Part shown: piece after piece, positions 31,541-35,120 of the stretch
How positions within the stretch are numbered: position 1 is the first letter of the stretch
How the letters are laid out: the number at the start of each line of letters is the position of its first letter
Source: Methanobrevibacter_A sp964431035
GTDB lineage: Archaea; Methanobacteriota; Methanobacteria; Methanobacteriales; Methanobacteriaceae
Reading direction: 5' to 3'
DNA length: 35,120 nt
Assembly: GCA_964431035.1 (NCBI GenBank)
Contig: CAYSIF010000012.1
Location: forward strand, 1-35,120
Made by a program: the position numbers and the translations under genes
Notes under the pieces: generated by a model
Told to the model about the DNA's origin: nothing
The model's input: only the letters and a program-made list of their open reading frames with translations
The model's database searches: none

Positions 31541-32533
31541 TTATTCGTCTTTTTGAAGACCGCAAGCTTTTCTGAGTTTGGTACCAACATTTTCTATTTC
31601 AGATGCTGCTACTTCGTTTCTCATTTCTTTTAAGTTTGCGAAGTCTGTTTTGTATTCTTCTCTGAATTCGTCTTTGAATTTTTTAGATTGAATATCGGAT
31701 AAGATTTTTTTCATTTCTGCTTTAACATCATCTGTTACTACACGGCCTCCACGGGTGTGTGCTCCGTATTCTGCAGTGTTACTGATGTCTCCGTACATTG
31801 CTGCGAATCCTTTGTTGTAGATGATATCTACTATGAGTTTTAATTCGTGACATGTTTCGAAGTATGCGATTTCTGGTTGGTATCCTGCTTCTACTAATGT
31901 TTCGAATCCTGCTTTAATAACATCTGGGATTCCTCCACAGAGTACTGCTTGTTCACCGAATAAATCTGTTTCTGTTTCTTCTTTGAATGTTGTTTCGATT
32001 ACTCCAGCTCTTGTGAATCCTGCTGCTTTAGCTAGGTTTAATGCGATTTGTTTTGCATCTCCAGTTGCGTCTTGTTCTACTGCAACGAGTCCTGGTATTC
32101 CGAATCCTTGTTTGTAAGTTTCTCTTACCATTGATCCTGGTCCTTTTGGTGCGAACATTATGACGTTTACATCTTCTGCTGGTTTTATTAATTCGTAGAA
32201 TATGTTGAAACCGTGGGAGAATGATAATGTGTTTCCACTTTCGACGTATGGTGCGATTTTTTCTTCGTAGATTTCTGCTTGTAATTCATCTGGTAATAAT
32301 ATGTGGATGATGTCTGCTTCTTTTGCTGCATCTTCGAAGGATTTTACGTTCATTCCATCATCATTAGCTTTTTTCCAGGAGTTTCCTCCTTCTCTTAAAC
32401 CTACAATAACGTTAACTCCGCTGTCTGCTAAGTTTCTTGATTGAGCTCTACCTTGACTTCCGTAACCCATTACAGCTACAGTTTTATCTGCAATAGCTCC
32501 AGTGTCAACGTCTTTATCGTAATACATTTGCAT
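31541..32533 (-). CDS. ilvC: Ketol-acid reductoisomerase IlvC
   Basis: 330 residues, class I length. It has the Rossmann motif VMGYGSQGRAQSRNLADSG, IHILLPDELQAEIYE, FSHGFNIFYE and FAPKGPGSMVRETYKQG. The knotted C-terminal domain shows DLFGEQAVLCGG, YFETCHELKLIVDIIYNKG and SNTAEYGAHTRGG, whose Asp and Glu residues bind Mg. It converts acetolactate and acetohydroxybutyrate to dihydroxyacids. ATG 32533 follows GAGATGATT. It shares direction with ilvBN but is separated by 184 AT-rich bases, so it may have its own promoter. Codons favour C-ending forms, as in strongly expressed genes. Confidence 0.97.
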   Translation of the reverse strand: MQMYYDKDVDTGAIADKTVAVMGYGSQGRAQSRNLADSGVNVIVGLREGGNSWKKANDDGMNVKSFEDAAKEADIIHILLPDELQAEIYEEKIAPYVESGNTLSFSHGFNIFYELIKPAEDVNVIMFAPKGPGSMVRETYKQGFGIPGLVAVEQDATGDAKQIALNLAKAAGFTRAGVIETTFKEETETDLFGEQAVLCGGIPDVIKAGFETLVEAGYQPEIAYFETCHELKLIVDIIYNKGFAAMYGDISNTAEYGAHTRGGRVVTDDVKAEMKKILSDIQSKKFKDEFREEYKTDFANLKEMRNEVAASEIENVGTKLRKACGLQKDE

Positions 32534-32717
32534 TTTTTAATCATCTCGGTTTTTTATTTTTTTTATATAAAAGTATAATATTGATTGAATAATATAAAAA
32601 CTTCAATATATTTATAAGTATTATGTTTTTTAATTTATATAATTTATGTAAAAAAATAGAATATAGATAAATAAGTTTTAAAATAAGAAAAAAAGAGAAA
32701 AATAGAGGTTAAAATTT

Positions 32718-33221
32718 CTAGTGTTTGCCTCTAGCCATCGCAGTTGAACCAGTACGAGCTATTTTTTTAATTCCATGATGTTTAAGTAATGAAATTAAAG
32801 CATCAATTTTATCAAGTTTACCTGTAACTTCAATAATTAAACTATCGTCTGAAATATCAACTACTTTTGCTCGGAATATGTTAACATATTGCATTATTTC
32901 AAGTTTAGATTTTTCATCTTCAGATTTAACTTTAATTAAACATAATTCTCTTGTAACAGATGAATTTTTATCTAAATCCTTTACTTTAACAACATCTACT
33001 AGTTTGTTTAATTGTTTTACAACTTGTTCAAGGACTTTTTCATCACCTGTAACAATTATAACCATTCTTGATAATGCTTTTGTTTCTGATTTTCCTACAG
33101 TGATACTTTCAATGTTAAATCCTCTTCTTGTAAATAAGCTAGATACTTTTTGAAGAACACCTGGTTTATCTTCAACTAGTATACTGATTATATGGTATTG
33201 TCCAAGATGGTATGTTGTCAC
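32718..33221 (-). CDS. ilvN: Acetolactate synthase regulatory subunit IlvN
   Basis: 167 residues from GTG 33221. The N-terminal ACT domain reads YHIISILVEDKPGVLQKVS, then RRGFNIESITVGKSE, the valine-binding region; the C-terminal half includes RELCLIKVKS and DSLIIEVTGKLDKID. It binds and regulates IlvB and confers valine feedback inhibition. AGGAGATGAT, at the very end of ilvB, is the ribosome binding site; GTG 33221 follows the ilvB stop by one base. ATG 33230, overlapping ilvB, is the alternative. The pair is clearly translationally coupled. Confidence 0.94.
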   Translation of the reverse strand: MTTYHLGQYHIISILVEDKPGVLQKVSSLFTRRGFNIESITVGKSETKALSRMVIIVTGDEKVLEQVVKQLNKLVDVVKVKDLDKNSSVTRELCLIKVKSEDEKSKLEIMQYVNIFRAKVVDISDDSLIIEVTGKLDKIDALISLLKHHGIKKIARTGSTAMARGKH

Positions 33222-33222
33222 T

Positions 33223-34929
33223 TTAATCATCTCCTTTTGAAGCATCAGATTCATATTCGAAATTACCTAGAACTTCTGTAACTGCTGATCCTGGAGGAAC
33301 CATTGGTAGGAATTCATTTTTCTCAACAACAATATCTAAGACTACTGGTTCATTGTCTTTTATTGCTTTGTTAATTGCTTCTTCTGTATCTCCAGGGTTT
33401 GTTATTCTTTGACCTTCTATACCGAAACTTTCAGCTAGTTTAACAAAGTCTGGTGATTGTCCTAAATCAGTTTCAGAGTATCTTTGGTCATATAATAAGT
33501 GTTGCCATTGATAAACCATTCCAAGTTTTCTATTATTAAGTATAGCTACAATTACTGGTATGTCATATTCTTTAACTGTTGCTAATTCTTGACAAACCAT
33601 TAAGAATCCACCATCTCCTACAATTGAAAGAACTGGATCATCTGGTTTAGCTACTTTAGCTCCAATTGCTGCAGGGAAACCGAAACCCATTGTTCCTAAT
33701 CCACCTGAGGATATAAATTTTCTAGGTTTGTTTGTGTTGTAGTAGTGTGCTGCCCACATTTGGTTTAATCCTACATCTGTTGTAACTATTGTGTCTTCTG
33801 TTGTTGCATTGTTAATTTCTTTTAGTACTTGTTGTGGCATTAATGGATGCTCATCATATGTAACTCTTGGGATTAATTGTTTTTTCATTTGAATTAGGTT
33901 TGTAAACCATTCATTAGCATCTTTATTTGGTTTATAACTAGATAATTCTTTAATCATTAAACCAAGTATGTTTTTTGCATCTCCTACTATTGGAACATCT
34001 ACATCTACATTTTTACCTATTTCTGCAGGGTCTATATCAATATGTATAACTTTACTATTTGGTGCAAATTCATCTAATTTTCCTGTTGTTCTATCTGAGA
34101 ATCTGCATCCGATTCCAATTAAAAGGTCACTTTTATTAACAGATGAGTTGGATACTTCTCTTCCGTGCATTCCAAGCATTCCTAAACAATTATCATCTTC
34201 TTCTGATATTGCTCCTTTACCCATTAATGTTGTCATTACTGGTGCATTAATAATGTTTGATAATTCTTTTAGTTCTCTGGAAGCTCCAGATATTATTAAT
34301 CCCCCACCAACAAGGATTATTGGATTTTTTGCTTGTTTTATTAATTCAACAGCTTTTCTAACTTGTTTAATATTTCCTTTTATAGTAGGTTTGTATCCTG
34401 GTGTTGAAATTAAATCATCACGGTAGGAGGTTATTTCTCCTTCTTGTGCATTTTTAGGTACATCTATTAAAACAGGTCCTGGTCTACCAGTACTTGCTAT
34501 TTTAAAACTTGATTTAACGATAGAAGGTATTTGATCTGCATTTTTAGGTTGATAACTGTGTTTTGTAATAGGCATTGTAATACCTATAATATCTGCTTCT
34601 TGGAATGCATCATTACCTATTAAGCTTGTTGGAACTTGACCTGTAATAGCTACAAGTGGTACTGAATCAATATATGCATCTGCAATACCTGTAACTAGAT
34701 TTGTTGCACCTGGACCTGAGGTAGCACAACATACCCCTACTTTTCCTGAAGCTCTTGCATAACCTTCTGCAGCATGCACTGCTCCTTGTTCGTGTCTAAC
34801 AAGTATATGTCTTAAATCAGAATCATATAACATGTCATATAATGGTATAGTTTGTCCTCCAGGGTATCCAAATATTGTATCAACGCCCTGCTCTATTAGG
34901 GCTTTTATAATGGCCTCTCCACCTCTCAA
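33223..34929 (-). CDS. ilvB: Acetolactate synthase catalytic subunit IlvB
   Basis: About 569 residues from TTG 34929. It is a thiamine-diphosphate enzyme: GVDTIFGYPGGQTIPLYD, the activating glutamate in VRHEQGAVHAAEGYAR, CCATSGPGATNLVTGIADA, a central FAD-like domain (VGGGLIISGASREL) and the TPP-binding GDGGFLMVCQELATVKEYD...NNRKLGM. It condenses pyruvate with pyruvate or 2-oxobutyrate in the cytosol. The longest frame starts at GTG 34938, but that AGGTG is more likely the ribosome binding site, and RGGEAIIKAL matches the family N-terminus after TTG. It is followed by ilvN. About 190 upstream bases contain an AT-only palindrome at 35038-35054. Confidence 0.96.
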   Translation of the reverse strand: MRGGEAIIKALIEQGVDTIFGYPGGQTIPLYDMLYDSDLRHILVRHEQGAVHAAEGYARASGKVGVCCATSGPGATNLVTGIADAYIDSVPLVAITGQVPTSLIGNDAFQEADIIGITMPITKHSYQPKNADQIPSIVKSSFKIASTGRPGPVLIDVPKNAQEGEITSYRDDLISTPGYKPTIKGNIKQVRKAVELIKQAKNPIILVGGGLIISGASRELKELSNIINAPVMTTLMGKGAISEEDDNCLGMLGMHGREVSNSSVNKSDLLIGIGCRFSDRTTGKLDEFAPNSKVIHIDIDPAEIGKNVDVDVPIVGDAKNILGLMIKELSSYKPNKDANEWFTNLIQMKKQLIPRVTYDEHPLMPQQVLKEINNATTEDTIVTTDVGLNQMWAAHYYNTNKPRKFISSGGLGTMGFGFPAAIGAKVAKPDDPVLSIVGDGGFLMVCQELATVKEYDIPVIVAILNNRKLGMVYQWQHLLYDQRYSETDLGQSPDFVKLAESFGIEGQRITNPGDTEEAINKAIKDNEPVVLDIVVEKNEFLPMVPPGSAVTEVLGNFEYESDASKGDD

Positions 34930-35037
34930 TTTATGCACCTACCTAAAATTTTTTTATAATGTTTTGTAAATTTTCTTGATTTAAAATTAAAAAAGAATAA
35001 AATAAAATTTATTAGTTTATAATATTACATTTATATT

Positions 35038-35054
35038 TTTAATATAATATTAAA
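35038..35054 (-). promoter_or_regulatory. AT palindrome upstream of ilvB
   Basis: TTTAATAT-A-ATATTAAA is a perfect 8-base-arm palindrome about 109 bases before the ilvB start. It may be an operator for branched-chain control, but it contains only A and T, so chance is a real alternative. No leader peptide or other attenuator is seen. Confidence 0.3.
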
Positions 35055-35120
35055 CTTACTAATTAAAGATAATGTAAAGTTGTTACGGCATTTTATATAT
35101 TTTTTTGAATTTTGTTTTTT

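Noticed and set aside
34930..35120. Leader-peptide attenuator or riboswitch before ilvB
   Set aside because: No short frame rich in Leu/Val/Ile codons with alternative hairpins is visible; only an AT palindrome and TATA-like tracts.

Overview
The window looks like chromosomal DNA of a hydrogen-dependent methanogenic archaeon of the order Methanobacteriales. The closest fit is a Methanosphaera-type genome: it is extremely AT-rich and full of A/T-only spacers. It combines archaeal information genes (Hef, fused Kae1-Bud32, RecJ-like DHH nuclease next to ribosomal protein S15, archaeal LeuRS, an Sm-like protein) with a methanogenesis marker protein, cobamide genes, the archaeal mevalonate pathway and two Mur-type ligases expected for pseudomurein walls. 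The genus is inferred from composition and gene content; no search was run. Ribosome binding sites are mostly GGTGA(T) or GGAG, and they move several starts away from the longest ORF, often to TTG or GTG.

Layout. 1-1204: an HxlR-type regulator followed 8 bases later by cbiE (cobamide synthesis). 1205-5768: a broken ribbon-helix-helix antitoxin, an AAA/DUF4143 ATPase, a Get3/ArsA ATPase and a second AAA ATPase with a winged helix. 5769-9456: nadE and leuS. 9457-11065: a third AAA ATPase with twin palindromes around its TATA box. 11086-12602: trmI and a vapBC toxin-antitoxin pair with promoter repeats. 12625-23448 is all on the minus strand: kae1-bud32, a Ham1-type pyrophosphatase, rps15, recJ-like nuclease, phosphomevalonate dehydratase large subunit, two pseudomurein-type Mur ligases (overlapping by 8 bases), then hef. 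23626-26026: cobT, an LSm protein, a 48-residue ORF and surE. 26246-27351: a membrane-anchored Mrr-like nuclease-fold protein and tRNA-Val(UAC). 27595-29375: ilvE and uppP. 29416-31377: a radical SAM protein and methanogenesis marker 12. 31541-34929: ilvC, ilvN and ilvB, with ilvB-ilvN tightly coupled.

How the genes fit together. IlvB/IlvN, IlvC and IlvE make up most of the branched-chain amino-acid pathway (dihydroxyacid dehydratase is not here), and LeuRS consumes leucine. CbiE and CobT serve cobamide synthesis. The dehydratase feeds isoprenoid synthesis, which makes both membrane lipids and the polyprenyl wall carrier; UppP recycles that carrier and the Mur ligases build the peptide.

The most unusual pattern is that all three stand-alone AAA ATPase genes carry a duplicated palindrome upstream. 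The palindrome sequence differs at each locus and the copies are 40, 45 and 34 bases apart. This suggests that each accessory ATPase sits under its own paired-operator control, possibly by itself. It is the best candidate here for an undescribed system, but the function is inference.
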